A DNA stretch of 64,000 nt from Wolbachia endosymbiont of Diaphorina citri (GCF_013096535.2 NZ_CP051265.2:682001-746000); one strand, 5' to 3'; numbered from the stretch's first letter, positions 48,494-58,759 are shown. Program-made: numbers and translations. The notes: generated by a model not told the origin, from the letters alone.

Positions 48494-49663
48494 TTAAAGG
48501 GACTTTTGATGCATACCTTTAGATATCGTTAAATTGCTTAATGAACTTTCAGGACATTGATAAAGTTTTTCACACTTACTAAGTGCCGTCTCGAAGTTTT
48601 TTTCTATAGTGTTAAGCTTTCTTTCTCTAATTTCTTGTATTGTGAGAAGGGAATCTTCTAGTGGCTTTGAATACTTTTTTCCTGTTAACTTTCTAACAAT
48701 TACATCAGTTAGTAGAGCTGTTCCATTAAAATCAACTTGTGAAGAACCAATAGGGCTACCATCTAAGTGGTCAACAGATTGCTGTGCAGAAGGTAAAGCA
48801 GGGGCACTCTGAAATAAGCTACTGAGTGCAGCAGTTGTTGAAGTTCCCATCCAACTAAATATACTATTAATAAAAGAAGAAGGTTTTACTGCATTGCTTG
48901 CAGTGCTGCTAACTTCTTCAAAATTTTCTCTGATAAGAGTGAAGGAAGAATTCACTGTTCTACTTGCCAAGTCTGTGGTGTTACTAACTTCCAATTCCAT
49001 CTTAATTGCTTTGGTAGGGGATAATGAAAGACTCGCCGTGCTACTTGCTGCATCTGTGGTATCACCAGCTTCTAATTTTAACTTAGTATTTATTCTAGCA
49101 GAAAGTAATAGTTCTGTACAATTATTTTTATGAAATCTTAACACAGCTAAGAATATTTTTTTTATGTCACAGCCATCACTGCAAAGACTTTCATAACCTG
49201 GAATAACCTCAAATGCTATTTTGCCATTTGCACTGCTAATATTAAGATCAATAGCTTTATTATTGAGCAGAAAATTAGCTATATCTAATCGACAATAAAA
49301 AAAGGCTAAGTGTAAAGCTGTAAAACCTTGCATTACTTGGGAATTGGTACTACTAGTACAATGATATATCATTTCTTTTATTTCTGTTTTGCTATTCATG
49401 GCAGTAACGTACGAGTAAGGAACAAGACATCCATCACTAACAGCATTAATATTAGCATTATTTTTAAGCAAAAACCGCACTATCTCTAAGCTACCTTTAT
49501 AAACAGCAAGATGTATAGGTGCCATACCATCTTTTTTACCATTAATAATCTCTTTTTCTTTATTTATATATCTTGCCTTTTTAACATATCTTTTAACTTT
49601 CTTAATATTAAGCTCATCTATAGCCGCAAATAAATTCTTTCTCAATCTCTCAAGTTTTTTCAT
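48494..49663 (-). CDS. ankyrin-repeat protein (array copy 3)
   Basis: A 389-residue protein from the ATG at 49663 with AGGAGG six bases upstream; the frame extends to 49708 but without support. Ankyrin units lie in the first 170 residues (MAPIHLAVYKGSLEIVRFLL, FTALHLAFFYCRLDIANFLL). A Ser/Thr-rich, internally repetitive segment follows (LEAGDTTDAASSTAS, LEVSNTTDLASRTVN). Then comes the 130-residue C-terminal domain shared by the array, with PSSFINSIFSWMG, ALPSAQQSVDHL and a Lys/Glu-rich helical end. It is 91 bases downstream of the intact dnaJ-like gene. A host-interaction role is likely but unproven. Confidence 0.88.
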   Translation of the reverse strand: MKKLERLRKNLFAAIDELNIKKVKRYVKKARYINKEKEIINGKKDGMAPIHLAVYKGSLEIVRFLLKNNANINAVSDGCLVPYSYVTAMNSKTEIKEMIYHCTSSTNSQVMQGFTALHLAFFYCRLDIANFLLNNKAIDLNISSANGKIAFEVIPGYESLCSDGCDIKKIFLAVLRFHKNNCTELLLSARINTKLKLEAGDTTDAASSTASLSLSPTKAIKMELEVSNTTDLASRTVNSSFTLIRENFEEVSSTASNAVKPSSFINSIFSWMGTSTTAALSSLFQSAPALPSAQQSVDHLDGSPIGSSQVDFNGTALLTDVIVRKLTGKKYSKPLEDSLLTIQEIRERKLNTIEKNFETALSKCEKLYQCPESSLSNLTISKGMHQKSL

Positions 49664-49754
49664 CAAATACCTCCTAAAGAATAATGTTTCCGGCTTTATA
49701 TCATGCAACTTAATATGTACAAATAAAATTTACAGAGAAAACAATGGTTAAAAA

Positions 49755-50114
49755 TTAGGTCTTCAGCAACTTATCACGTGCTGCGTTTAATTTTTGTGCA
49801 AAATATTCCGATCCTCCCTTGTCTGGATGGACCAGTTTCATTAAATTTTGGTATGCCTTATTGATTTCATTTTGGCTTGCCTCGGAATTCAGCCCCAGTA
49901 TTTTTAATGCTTCATCTTTGGACATATTATCACCAGTGTAATTTTTGGTGTAACTTTTACTACTGTTAAATTCGTTCAAAAACTTACTTAATATAGAGTT
50001 CATCATAAAACTTATGTTATTTCTCTTTGCCAAAAAGAGAAAAAATACAACAACGCTAGGTAAAACAAACGTGATTATTGTAAATATCAAAAAAAGGAAG
50101 AAGATGAATGACAT
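49755..50114 (-). CDS. membrane-anchored DnaJ-domain protein
   Basis: A 119-residue protein with one N-terminal membrane helix (FIFFLFLIFTIITFVLPSVV) and a C-terminal J domain. The J domain has the HPD tripeptide in KLVHPDKGGSEYFAQKLNAA and the preceding helix EASQNEINKAYQNLM. The order anchor-then-J is that of the Tim14/Pam18-like DnaJ proteins. It would stimulate DnaK at the inner membrane. Fragments of its 3' end are repeated at 45465 and 48337, showing that this gene's tail was part of the duplicated ankyrin unit. Confidence 0.9.
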   Translation of the reverse strand: MSFIFFLFLIFTIITFVLPSVVVFFLFLAKRNNISFMMNSILSKFLNEFNSSKSYTKNYTGDNMSKDEALKILGLNSEASQNEINKAYQNLMKLVHPDKGGSEYFAQKLNAARDKLLKT

Positions 50115-50163
50115 GTATATTTTTTTATCATTTTATGATTAAATAGTAACAATTATAATTGTC

Positions 50164-50748
50164 ATGGTAAATAACATGTTTATCCAGATTGAAGAAACAC
50201 CAAACCCAAACACGCTGAAATTTCTTCCTGGTTTTGAAATTCTGAGCGAAGGAGAAACAGCTGATTTTTCAAATGCAGATGAAATAAAGAACTCTAAACT
50301 AGCAGTAAATCTTTTTCAAATAGAACATGTTGTAAGAGTATTTTTTGGTCATGATTTTATTTCAGTAACAAAATCAGATAGAATGAATTGGGATATAGTA
50401 AAGGTGGAAATTTTAACTACAATTATGGATCACTTTACTTCTGGTGGAAAAGCATTTGATAAAGAAGGAGTAAGTGATAATAAAATGCTAGAGGAAGAAT
50501 TCTTTAATGAAAATGATATAGAAATTGTAAATAGAATAAAAGAATTGATGGAAAGTTATATTAAACCTGCAGTTGCTCAAGATGGTGGTGATATAAAGTT
50601 CCGTGGCTATAAAGACGGAATAGTTTACGTTGAACTGCAAGGAGCTTGCTCTGGGTGCCCAAGTGCTGCAATTACCTTAAAACAAGGAGTGCAGAATATG
50701 CTAAGCTATCACATACCAGAAGTTTCAGGTATAGAGACTATGCTATGA
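50164..50748 (+). CDS. NfuA/NifU-type iron-sulfur scaffold
   Basis: A 194-residue Fe-S carrier: an N-terminal Nfu domain ([18 protein letters not shown]) and a C-terminal NifU-like domain whose CxxC lies in [10 protein letters not shown]. It delivers clusters to target enzymes. The start may be the ATG at 50164 or 50176. Its stop codon overlaps the hisS start as ATGA. It diverges from the dnaJ-like gene across 49 bases, so their promoters face apart. Confidence 0.93.
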   Translation: MVNNMFIQIEETPNPNTLKFLPGFEILSEGETADFSNADEIKNSKLAVNLFQIEHVVRVFFGHDFISVTKSDRMNWDIVKVEILTTIMDHFTSGGKAFDKEGVSDNKMLEEEFFNENDIEIVNRIKELMESYIKPAVAQDGGDIKFRGYKDGIVYVELQGACSGCPSAAITLKQGVQNMLSYHIPEVSGIETML

Positions 50749-51968
50749 CTAGTCAAACAGTTAGAGGAACGAAAGATCTTTTGTTTGATGAATGGTATAA
50801 ATTTAAATATATAGAGCAAATAGCAAACAGAATCTCAAGTTTATACGGCTTTTTGCCTGCTCAAACTCCGATATTTGAGTATACGGAGGTTTTTACAAAA
50901 ACCTTAGGTGATAGCTCAGATATCATCACTAAAGAGATGTATAGCTTCAATGATAAAGGGGGAAAGAGCATAACTTTACGTCCTGAATTCACTGCAGCAA
51001 TTGTCAGGCTACTCATTGAAAAAAAACTGCAAACACCGATAAAATTATTCTCAACAGGACCTGCATTTCGTTATGAGAGACCACAAAAGGGACGACAAAG
51101 GCAATTTCATCAGATAAATTTTGAAGTTTTTGGCATAGAAAATCCAAAAGCTGATATTGAATTGATATCACTTGCTCAGCATTTACTCACTGAATTTGGC
51201 ATCAATGAGAATGTAAGACTGGAAATCAACTCTTTGGGTGATAGTGAAACAACAAGTAAGTATAGAGAAGCTTTGATATCGTATTTAAAAAAGTTTCAAA
51301 ATGACCTATCAGAAGATAGTCAAAATAGATTGATTAAAAACCCACTCAGAATATTAGACTCTAAGGATAAGACAGATAAAGAAATAATCTCTGACGCACC
51401 AAAAATCAGTGATTATTATACAAAAGAATCTTCATATTTCTTTGACCAGGTGTTAAATGGACTGCAAGCTCTTGGCATACCTTACACTGTAAATAGCAAA
51501 TTAGTTCGAGGTCTAGACTATTATTGTCACACAGTATTTGAATTTGTCACAGAAGATTTAGGTGCACAAGGAGCAGTTTTTGCCGGTGGAAGATACGATA
51601 ATCTAGTATCTTCAGTAGGTGGAAAACACACTCCAGCAATAGGATTTGCAGGGGGGATTGAGCGTATAATGGAATTAATCAACTATGCTGAAAAAAAAGA
51701 GAGGCCTATTTATATAATTCCAATCGGTGGAGAAGCTGAAGAACATGCTCTAACACTTGCAAGTGAATTACGCAGAAATGGTTTATATGTGATTTACGAA
51801 TATAGTGGAACTCTAAAAACCCGAATGAAAAAAGCAAATCAAGCAAATGCAAAAGTTGTATTAATCTTTGGTGATGAAGAGCTAAGCAGTAAAACTTTAA
51901 AAATTAAAAATATGGACACGGGTGAAGAAAAAATGATTGCTCGCGATAAAACCGTAGAAAATATCTAA
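50745..51968 (+). CDS. hisS: histidyl-tRNA synthetase
   Basis: HisRS charges tRNA-His. The ATG at 50745 overlaps the nfu stop codon as ATGA and gives 407 residues starting [17 protein letters not shown]; earlier starts are not needed. Class II motifs are visible: [34 protein letters not shown] (motif 2), and the His-specific [15 protein letters not shown]. The C-terminal anticodon domain is complete. The gene's 3' end overlaps convergent surE by four bases. Confidence 0.96.
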   Translation: MTSQTVRGTKDLLFDEWYKFKYIEQIANRISSLYGFLPAQTPIFEYTEVFTKTLGDSSDIITKEMYSFNDKGGKSITLRPEFTAAIVRLLIEKKLQTPIKLFSTGPAFRYERPQKGRQRQFHQINFEVFGIENPKADIELISLAQHLLTEFGINENVRLEINSLGDSETTSKYREALISYLKKFQNDLSEDSQNRLIKNPLRILDSKDKTDKEIISDAPKISDYYTKESSYFFDQVLNGLQALGIPYTVNSKLVRGLDYYCHTVFEFVTEDLGAQGAVFAGGRYDNLVSSVGGKHTPAIGFAGGIERIMELINYAEKKERPIYIIPIGGEAEEHALTLASELRRNGLYVIYEYSGTLKTRMKKANQANAKVVLIFGDEELSSKTLKIKNMDTGEEKMIARDKTVENI

Positions 51969-52735
51969 TCAGAAGCAATAGGAGTGTTAGCTATAGAAGA
52001 AAATTCCTCTGCACAAGAATTTTTCATAGCATTTAATATATCATAATCTGTAAAATCTAATTTTATCGGTGTAATAGTAATAAAACCTCCTTTTATTTTA
52101 TCTACACTACCACTGCCTGAGTGTTCCCGAGACCAATTTAAGCTCAAAGAACCATTTAAGTTTTCAGTAAAAGTTAAATCACCATCAATGTTATATTCAC
52201 CTTGTTCAGCAAATTCGACCCCTTTCACTTTTTTTGTAGCAGGAAAATTTATACTCATCACTATATCTTTAGGCCAACCAACTTTCATTAGCTTGGCAAT
52301 AACCTTTGGTGCAAAAATCTTTGTATTGTTCCAGTCTATTTTATCATGATAAACTTGGCTCAGCGCAATAGAAGGTATAGATCTTGCAGCACCTTCCATT
52401 GCAGCACCGATTGTGCCTGAATAACAAATATCATCGCCGACATTTGATCCAATATTTACTCCAGATAATATTAAGTCTGGTTTTTTATTCATAATTTTAT
52501 TTAACGCGATAATGACACAATCTGCGGGAGTACCAGACACACTAAACTCCCTTTCACTATGTTGACTTATTTTAATAAATTGCTTTACTGGATAGTCAAG
52601 AGACCTTGCAGCTCCACTCCTATCAGTATCTGGTGCTACTATCCATACTTCCGATGCAAAATTGTGTGCAATTTCTTTAAGTAATCTTATTCCTTCACTC
52701 TCAAAACCATCATCATTTGTTATCAATATTATCAT
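51965..52735 (-). CDS. surE: 5'/3'-nucleotidase SurE
   Basis: SurE is a metal-dependent survival nucleotidase acting on nucleoside monophosphates. The N-terminal [17 protein letters not shown] motif carries the metal aspartates D8 and D9. [20 protein letters not shown] and the nucleotide-binding region [11 protein letters not shown] are conserved. 256 residues is normal. It overlaps the end of hisS by four bases in convergent orientation. Confidence 0.95.
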   Translation of the reverse strand: MIILITNDDGFESEGIRLLKEIAHNFASEVWIVAPDTDRSGAARSLDYPVKQFIKISQHSEREFSVSGTPADCVIIALNKIMNKKPDLILSGVNIGSNVGDDICYSGTIGAAMEGAARSIPSIALSQVYHDKIDWNNTKIFAPKVIAKLMKVGWPKDIVMSINFPATKKVKGVEFAEQGEYNIDGDLTFTENLNGSLSLNWSREHSGSGSVDKIKGGFITITPIKLDFTDYDILNAMKNSCAEEFSSIANTPIASD

Positions 52736-52933
52736 ATATAATACTCACCTATCAAAGTATACTGATGAGGTTTCTTTTCATAACCATAGCAAAGAACCTG
52801 CTACGAATCAATAAGGAAAAATTAGAGGGTGACCAGGTTGCCATCGTTTAGTTTGCTGTGAGTTAATCGTAAATACCAATTTTTAGCTTCACACCTAACT
52901 CACAATCAAAGTTTAGTAAACTCTAGAGGCGTG

Positions 52934-54373
52934 CTAAGCAGCAGAAAACCTTGCTATATTTCCCAAAAATGCTTTCACTCTTTCAAGGCAAGTGGATGGT
53001 TCTGCAGGTATTGCTACTTCATCTATCTTACCATATATTGCTGCATCTACGACTTCACCTGTTATTAATTCCCTTAGCTTTTGTTTTATCTGTCCTCTAC
53101 GAATATGTTCTCCATAGTCATTATAAAACTTCACATATAACTCTTTAAATACAAATTCTTTTATAGCACTTCTCATATGAGAAATTCCATCCTTTACTTC
53201 ATCATTTGCATTGCTCAAATCCACTTCAGAACCTAGCGAATATAAGTCATCAAAATTTTCTTTTAAAATTTTTATTTTAAAGTAGTGCTTATCTACAGAT
53301 CTCTCAAGAAATCTTTTAGTAGCATTACCGGCCAATTCTCCTATTATCTGAGGCTCTAGTTGAGCTGCAAAATTATTTTCTGCTTCAAGGCCACTTAATG
53401 CATAAATGATACGATTAAGCATTCCAGGACCACATTGGCGATTACTTTCCTCAAAACGAACCAGCAATATGGATTTCAACAGCTCTACATCTGCATTTTG
53501 CTTTGTTGCTGCAATTAAAACTAGATTTATGGCCTGTGTTAATGTCAGTCCGGTTTTGGAATCTACCCACCTTACCCATTCTCCTTCTCTATAATTATCT
53601 ACCTTCAAATAAGGCGCTATCAGTTCTTTCTGCTGATTTGTCAAACCGCCTATATAGTTTTTAAACTCTTCATCCAGCTCATTTGACGGAGTCCCATATT
53701 CTTCCTTTAATTTTTTGGCACACTCAATAACACTTTGCTCAAAACTTCTAGTATGAACATTCTGATTACCAGTACCTACATCACTTACATTAAACAAAAA
53801 GCTCATTTGCTTTACACTTAAACCCAGAGGCGAGAAGAGCTTTATTAATGGATACTTTATTAACTCAAGAAGCGCTACAGGGATCAATAATATAGTATTG
53901 ATAAGCACTAAACATATTCTAAGACCGAGCGCTCTACTCTCTGATAACATTCTACTAAGTTCTGATATCTTTGATGCACAATACAAAAATGGTAATTGAA
54001 TGTAGTATATTGAGTATATAGAAAAAAATAAAATCTTATCTTTTAACCCTACTGTTGGATCATTATATACTTCAGAAAAAATGTTATCATCACTATTTTC
54101 ATTTTTGAAAGACTGATAGCTGCTTGTAATTTTTTCTGTAAAAATAGAACAGAGCTTATGCAGTCCGTAGCATGAAACGCCAACAGCTAAAAAAATTGCA
54201 AGTGTTCCAAAAAATGCTAATACTTCACTTGAAGTTTTGGCAAGAAGGAATGCATAAAGCGCATTAATAAAGATATCAAATAAATATTCAAATAAAAAAA
54301 TTGCTCCAATAGCGGAAACAAACAATAAAATACCCCCACAAATAATCAAAAAATCTTTTAACCTTGGATTCAT
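52934..54373 (-). CDS. hypothetical multi-pass membrane protein
   Basis: I do not recognise this 479-residue protein. The N-terminal half holds about five hydrophobic segments (residues about 8-30, 32-45, 48-72, 115-135 and 150-175). The C-terminal half is soluble, mostly helical and charged, with a region (LTQAINLVLIAATKQNADVELLKSILLVRFEE) that may form a helical repeat. It has no signal peptidase site. The ATG at 54373 follows a GGCGGGG-type purine-rich stretch. Isolated on the minus strand, it may be Wolbachia-specific. Confidence 0.7.
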   Translation of the reverse strand: MNPRLKDFLIICGGILLFVSAIGAIFLFEYLFDIFINALYAFLLAKTSSEVLAFFGTLAIFLAVGVSCYGLHKLCSIFTEKITSSYQSFKNENSDDNIFSEVYNDPTVGLKDKILFFSIYSIYYIQLPFLYCASKISELSRMLSESRALGLRICLVLINTILLIPVALLELIKYPLIKLFSPLGLSVKQMSFLFNVSDVGTGNQNVHTRSFEQSVIECAKKLKEEYGTPSNELDEEFKNYIGGLTNQQKELIAPYLKVDNYREGEWVRWVDSKTGLTLTQAINLVLIAATKQNADVELLKSILLVRFEESNRQCGPGMLNRIIYALSGLEAENNFAAQLEPQIIGELAGNATKRFLERSVDKHYFKIKILKENFDDLYSLGSEVDLSNANDEVKDGISHMRSAIKEFVFKELYVKFYNDYGEHIRRGQIKQKLRELITGEVVDAAIYGKIDEVAIPAEPSTCLERVKAFLGNIARFSAA

Positions 54374-54511
54374 ACCCCGCCTCTTAATAATCTATTAATA
54401 TACTTTTTATTATATGCTTAAATTAAAAAAATGCAAATTTTGTAAAGACCAATTGAAATTTCTGAGCTTCAACTATATTGTTAATTATTCAGATAAAAAT
54501 TAAACATTGTC

Positions 54512-55786
54512 GTGTCAAATAAAATAGGCTTTTTTGCTATTTTTGCCTTGGTGATTAGTAGCCAAATTGGCTCTGGAATTTTTATGCTCCCAATCAGCCT
54601 TGCACCATACGGCGCTTATAGCCTCATAAGCTGGGTTATATCAGGATTTGGTGCTATATCTCTTGCTTTAGTTTTTGCTTCACTCTGCGCAAAATTTCCA
54701 GAAACGGGTGGTCCTCATATTTATGTGAAACATGCCTTTGGCTCTACAGCAGCTTTTTTTGTTGGCTGGACATATTGGGTAAGCTCGTGGGTAAGCTCAA
54801 CAGCTGTGACAATTGCAAGTATCGGTTATTTAGCCCCGCTTTTTCATAATGATATACAAGATATACGTTTGCTTTTAGAAATAACATTAATTTTAGCTAT
54901 CATGCTAATAAACTTAAGAGGGGTAACTACTGCTGGGCATGTTGAGCTTCTTCTGACCATTGTTAAAATTATCGCACTTCTTGCAATACCCATAGCAGGA
55001 TTATTTTTCTTTGATAGAAATAATTTTGTTGTAAGTGAGGAAGTATCAAACTTTACGATGTCTCAAGTCCTTGCGCGCTCTACACTCCTTACTCTATGGT
55101 GTTTTATTGGACTTGAATCAGCAACGGCACCTGCAGGATCTGTCAATAATCCCTCTAAAACAATACCAAGGGCTATAGTGCTTGGAACAGTCTGTGTTGC
55201 TGTGATATATTTCATCAATAGTCTTTCAATTATGGGATTGATAAGTGGTAATGAACTAGCTAGTTCAAAAGCACCATATGTTGATGCGATAAAAATTATG
55301 CTTCCAGGTAATTGGCATTTAATTGTTTCTGTTGTTGCCTTTATCGTTTCTGTAAGTAATTTAAATGCTTGGTTTTTAGCTGATGGACAGGTCACCTTAG
55401 GCCTTGCAAAAGACAAGTTAATGCCGCAATTTTTTGGCAAAAAAAATAAGCATGATGCTCCATTATGGGGAATAATACTCAGTACTTTGGGGGTGTTAGT
55501 TTTACTTATCCTAACGTCAAACAAAAGTTTTGCTGAGCAAGTAACTTCAATAATTGATATCTCTGTGGTGTCATTTTTGTTTATCTACTTAGCATGTAGC
55601 CTTGCTTTTCTCAAAGTTAATATACAAGACAAAAGCTACTGCAAATTTTTAATTGGAGGTGTGGCTGTATCTTTTTGCTGTTGGGTAATATACGAGACTT
55701 CTATAAAAACATTGTTAATATCAAGTCTATTCCCTTTAAGCGGAACACTTATTTATCTACTTTGGTATCATAAACTAAAAACTTAA
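54512..55786 (+). CDS. APC-family amino acid permease (tandem copy 1)
   Basis: A 424-residue transporter with about twelve membrane helices and the APC N-terminal signature SSQIGSGIFMLPISLAPYGA. It also has FPETGGPHIYVKHAFGSTAAF and the TLLTLWCFIGLESATAPAGS helix. It begins with GTG. It is tandem with a close paralogue downstream (70 bases apart). The substrate, probably an amino acid or polyamine imported from the host, cannot be fixed from sequence. Confidence 0.9.
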   Translation: MSNKIGFFAIFALVISSQIGSGIFMLPISLAPYGAYSLISWVISGFGAISLALVFASLCAKFPETGGPHIYVKHAFGSTAAFFVGWTYWVSSWVSSTAVTIASIGYLAPLFHNDIQDIRLLLEITLILAIMLINLRGVTTAGHVELLLTIVKIIALLAIPIAGLFFFDRNNFVVSEEVSNFTMSQVLARSTLLTLWCFIGLESATAPAGSVNNPSKTIPRAIVLGTVCVAVIYFINSLSIMGLISGNELASSKAPYVDAIKIMLPGNWHLIVSVVAFIVSVSNLNAWFLADGQVTLGLAKDKLMPQFFGKKNKHDAPLWGIILSTLGVLVLLILTSNKSFAEQVTSIIDISVVSFLFIYLACSLAFLKVNIQDKSYCKFLIGGVAVSFCCWVIYETSIKTLLISSLFPLSGTLIYLLWYHKLKT

Positions 55787-55856
55787 CTTAAATTTTTTAT
55801 TTGCTAAAATTCTTAAGCTATACTACTGGCTTACATTAATAGAATTAAGAGGTATT

Positions 55857-57143
55857 GTGTCAAATAAAATAGGTTTTTGGGCTGTTTTTGCTTTAGTCAT
55901 TAGTAGTCAGATCGGCTCTGGGGTTTTTATGCTTCCAATTAGCCTTGCTCCATATGGCGCTTATAGCCTTATAAGTTGGATGATATCAGGAGCTGGTGCT
56001 GTGTCTCTTGCGCTAGTTTTTGCTACGCTATGTGCAAAGTTTCCAGAAACAGGAGGTCCTCACGTTTATGTGAAACATACTTTTGGTTCTACCGCAGCGT
56101 TCTTTGTTGGTTGGACATATTGGGTAATCTCATGGGTTAGTACAACAGCTTTAATAGTTGTGGGTGTTGGCTATCTTACACCATTTTTCCATGAAGATAT
56201 CAAAAGTATGCGTTTATTTTTAGAGCTGTTGTTATTTACAATCATTACATTAATAAATTTAAGGGGAATAGCTACTGCAGGGCACGTTGAGTTTCTGCTC
56301 ACGGTTGTGAAGGTTGCTGTATTGCTTGCAATACCTGTAGCAGCGTTGTTTTTTTTCGATAGAAATAATTTTATCATAAGTGAAGAAATATTAAGTCTTA
56401 CAACATCGCAAATTCTTGCCCGCTCTACACTCCTTACTTTATGGTGTTTTATTGGACTTGAATTGGCAACAGCACCTGCAGGGTCAGTTGATAATCCAGC
56501 TAAAACTATACCAAAAGCTGTGGTGCTTGGCACAGTTTGTGTTGCTGTTATATATTTTATCAACAATTTTGCAATTATGGGATTGATCAATGGCAACAAT
56601 TTAGCAAGTTCAAGAGCACCATATGTTGATGCGATAAAAATTATGTTTTCTGGTAATTGGCATTTAATTGTTTCTATAGTTGCATTCATTTTTTGTGTTG
56701 GCAGTCTAAACGCTTGGGTTTTATCTAGTGGACAAGTTGCTTTTGGTCTTGCAGAAGATAGACTAATGCCAAAATTCTTTGCTAAAAGGAACAAGCATGG
56801 CTCTCCTTTTTGGGGAATAACAGTTAGTTCAATTGGAACTGCAATTTTACTAATTCTCACTTCAAACAACAATTTTGCCCAGCAGATTACGTCGATTATT
56901 GACTTTTCTGTAATTTCATTTTTGTTCGTTTATCTTGCGTGCTGTTTTGCCTTTCTAAAGGTTATTATACAGGAGAGGAGTTGTTATAAGCTTTTAATTG
57001 GTAGCATAGCAACAACCTTTTGTTGTTGGGTGATATTAGAAACCCCTGTAGGTACTCTGCTGATTTCGAGCCTGTTCACTGCAAGTGGCATACCCATTTA
57101 TTTATTTTGGTACTGCAAAACTTCTGTGCAACAAATTCAGTAG
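55857..57143 (+). CDS. APC-family amino acid permease (tandem copy 2)
   Basis: A 428-residue paralogue of the preceding gene, alike through most helices and with the same GTG start context (TCAAATAAAATAGG). An AGAGGT ribosome binding site precedes this one. Differences gather in helix 3 and the helix 8-9 region, which could change substrate range. The pair is a tandem duplication, and the two genes may share a promoter. Confidence 0.9.
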   Translation: MSNKIGFWAVFALVISSQIGSGVFMLPISLAPYGAYSLISWMISGAGAVSLALVFATLCAKFPETGGPHVYVKHTFGSTAAFFVGWTYWVISWVSTTALIVVGVGYLTPFFHEDIKSMRLFLELLLFTIITLINLRGIATAGHVEFLLTVVKVAVLLAIPVAALFFFDRNNFIISEEILSLTTSQILARSTLLTLWCFIGLELATAPAGSVDNPAKTIPKAVVLGTVCVAVIYFINNFAIMGLINGNNLASSRAPYVDAIKIMFSGNWHLIVSIVAFIFCVGSLNAWVLSSGQVAFGLAEDRLMPKFFAKRNKHGSPFWGITVSSIGTAILLILTSNNNFAQQITSIIDFSVISFLFVYLACCFAFLKVIIQERSCYKLLIGSIATTFCCWVILETPVGTLLISSLFTASGIPIYLFWYCKTSVQQIQ

Positions 57144-57171
57144 TGAGAGATACACTTTAAATGGTTAATAT

Positions 57172-57597
57172 TTATGGGCCAAGATTTTTTTTCTCTTTAT
57201 CTACTTGTTCAATATTACCATTCTCAAGTTTGCTACCTACTTCTTCTGTGCGTTTATTATCTATGTAGATCTCATTTTTTGCTTTATTAGAAAGACCTAT
57301 TTGCGATTGCAGTTTTTTATACTCTTCTTTTTCAGGCGTGAAAATTTTCACTAAAAATCTTCCTATTATTGGTATTGAACTTAAAAAATCCTTTAGTCTG
57401 AAAGGTTCTTGCTTTTTATTTGATAGATACTGATCTGTCTTAGGAATTTTTACACCATACTTTTTATCATCAAAATTTATCGCTGGCTTGCTTTTTTTCG
57501 AAAGAACATCTTGAATCTCTAATCTATTGACTTTTTCAGGCTTTTGAAATGCAGATACTACAGATTTGACCTTAGTGTCATCATGTTTTTTACTCAT
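57172..57597 (-). CDS. hypothetical Lys-rich protein
   Basis: A 141-residue protein, strongly basic and acidic in patches, with a short hydrophobic stretch (FLSSIPIIGRFLVKIF, about residues 68-83) that may touch the membrane. The rest is rich in Lys, Glu and Asn and is probably partly disordered. It resembles no family I know. Its stop is 28 bases from the convergent permease. Confidence 0.55.
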   Translation of the reverse strand: MSKKHDDTKVKSVVSAFQKPEKVNRLEIQDVLSKKSKPAINFDDKKYGVKIPKTDQYLSNKKQEPFRLKDFLSSIPIIGRFLVKIFTPEKEEYKKLQSQIGLSNKAKNEIYIDNKRTEEVGSKLENGNIEQVDKEKKNLGP

Positions 57598-57735
57598 TTC
57601 ATTCTACCATGCAATATTACTAGTATCTTATAATTATAACTAAATTATGGTTAATTGCAAGGTAAAAATATTAAAGTAATTGTAAATTTTATCAGTAAAA
57701 ATATAATATAGCTTTAAAATCAAAGGTTTATTTAT

Positions 57736-58758
57736 ATGGGATGTAAGATTGCAGTTATTGGAGCAACAGGAAGAGTAGGGCGTGAGGTATTAAGCGCGCT
57801 TGCCGAGTTTCAAGACGAAGGAAAAATTTCAATAGATTCTGTTGTTGCTTTTGCATCAAAAAAATCAGAGGGAAAAAAGGTAAGTTTCGGCGATGAAGAA
57901 TTAACTGTCTTAGACCTTGAGAACTACGATTTTGTTGGAATTAATATAGCAATTTTCTGTGCTGGGTCTCATGTTTCCGAGAGATACGTACCGATTGCAA
58001 CTGAAGCTGGATGTATTGTCGTAGATAATACCTCTCATTTTAGGATGAAAGAAGGCGTGCCACTAGTTATTCCAGAGATCAACAAAGATAAAATTACGGA
58101 GTATAAAAACCATAACATAATATCTAATCCAAATTGTACTACAATACAAATGTTGCTGGCATTACATTTATTACACCAAAAAGCAAAAATAAAGAGAATC
58201 GTTGCTTCAACTTATCAATCAACTTCTGGTGTAGGTAAAGCAGCAATGGATGAGCTTTACAATCAGACAAAAAAAATCTTTATGAATGAAGCTAAAAAAC
58301 CTGAAATATTTCCTAAGCAAATAGCATTTAATTGCATTCCTCATATAGGAGAGTTCATGGAAGATGGTTCTACAAAAGAGGAGTGGAAAATGCAAGAGGA
58401 GGCAAAAAAAATTTTAGAAGAGGATATAAAAGTAACTGCAACTTGTGTCCGAGTACCTGTTCTTGTTGGTCATGCTATAGCAGTAAATGTAGAATTTGAT
58501 CAGCATATAACTGAAGAAGAAGCTCGTGAAATGCTCAGTGAAGACGATGGAGTTTTAGTACAAGATAAGCGCGAAGATGGTGGATATATGACTCAGATTG
58601 ATGTTGTGCAAGAGGATGCCGTATACATATCGCGTATTAGACAAGACGATACCGTTAAACACGGATTAAATATGTGGATAGTAGCTGACAATCTACGCAA
58701 AGGTGCAGCACTAAATATAGTGCAGATCTTGGAGATCTTGATCAAAGAGCATTTATAG
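57736..58758 (+). CDS. asd: aspartate-semialdehyde dehydrogenase
   Basis: Asd makes aspartate semialdehyde in lysine/meso-diaminopimelate (and threonine/methionine) synthesis. The NADP-binding IAVIGATGRVGREVL motif opens the protein. The catalytic cysteine is C134 in ISNPNCTTIQML, and the histidine region is HPRL-type near GHAIAVNVEF. 340 residues is normal. Together with argD it suggests a working DAP branch that feeds lipid II, the product pathway of murA. Confidence 0.95.
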   Translation: MGCKIAVIGATGRVGREVLSALAEFQDEGKISIDSVVAFASKKSEGKKVSFGDEELTVLDLENYDFVGINIAIFCAGSHVSERYVPIATEAGCIVVDNTSHFRMKEGVPLVIPEINKDKITEYKNHNIISNPNCTTIQMLLALHLLHQKAKIKRIVASTYQSTSGVGKAAMDELYNQTKKIFMNEAKKPEIFPKQIAFNCIPHIGEFMEDGSTKEEWKMQEEAKKILEEDIKVTATCVRVPVLVGHAIAVNVEFDQHITEEEAREMLSEDDGVLVQDKREDGGYMTQIDVVQEDAVYISRIRQDDTVKHGLNMWIVADNLRKGAALNIVQILEILIKEHL

Positions 58759-58759
58759 C

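Noticed and set aside
49664-49708. Longer N-terminus for ankyrin copy 3
   Set aside because: The extra residues overlap the AGGAGG binding site of the ATG at 49663 and are absent in the related copies.
52736-52933. Possible remnant of a coding region between surE and the membrane protein
   Set aside because: A frame of only about two dozen codons with no match to any family; too short to support.
55063-56872. Long minus-strand frames opposite both permeases
   Set aside because: They resemble each other only because the two permease genes are duplicates; no independent coding signs.
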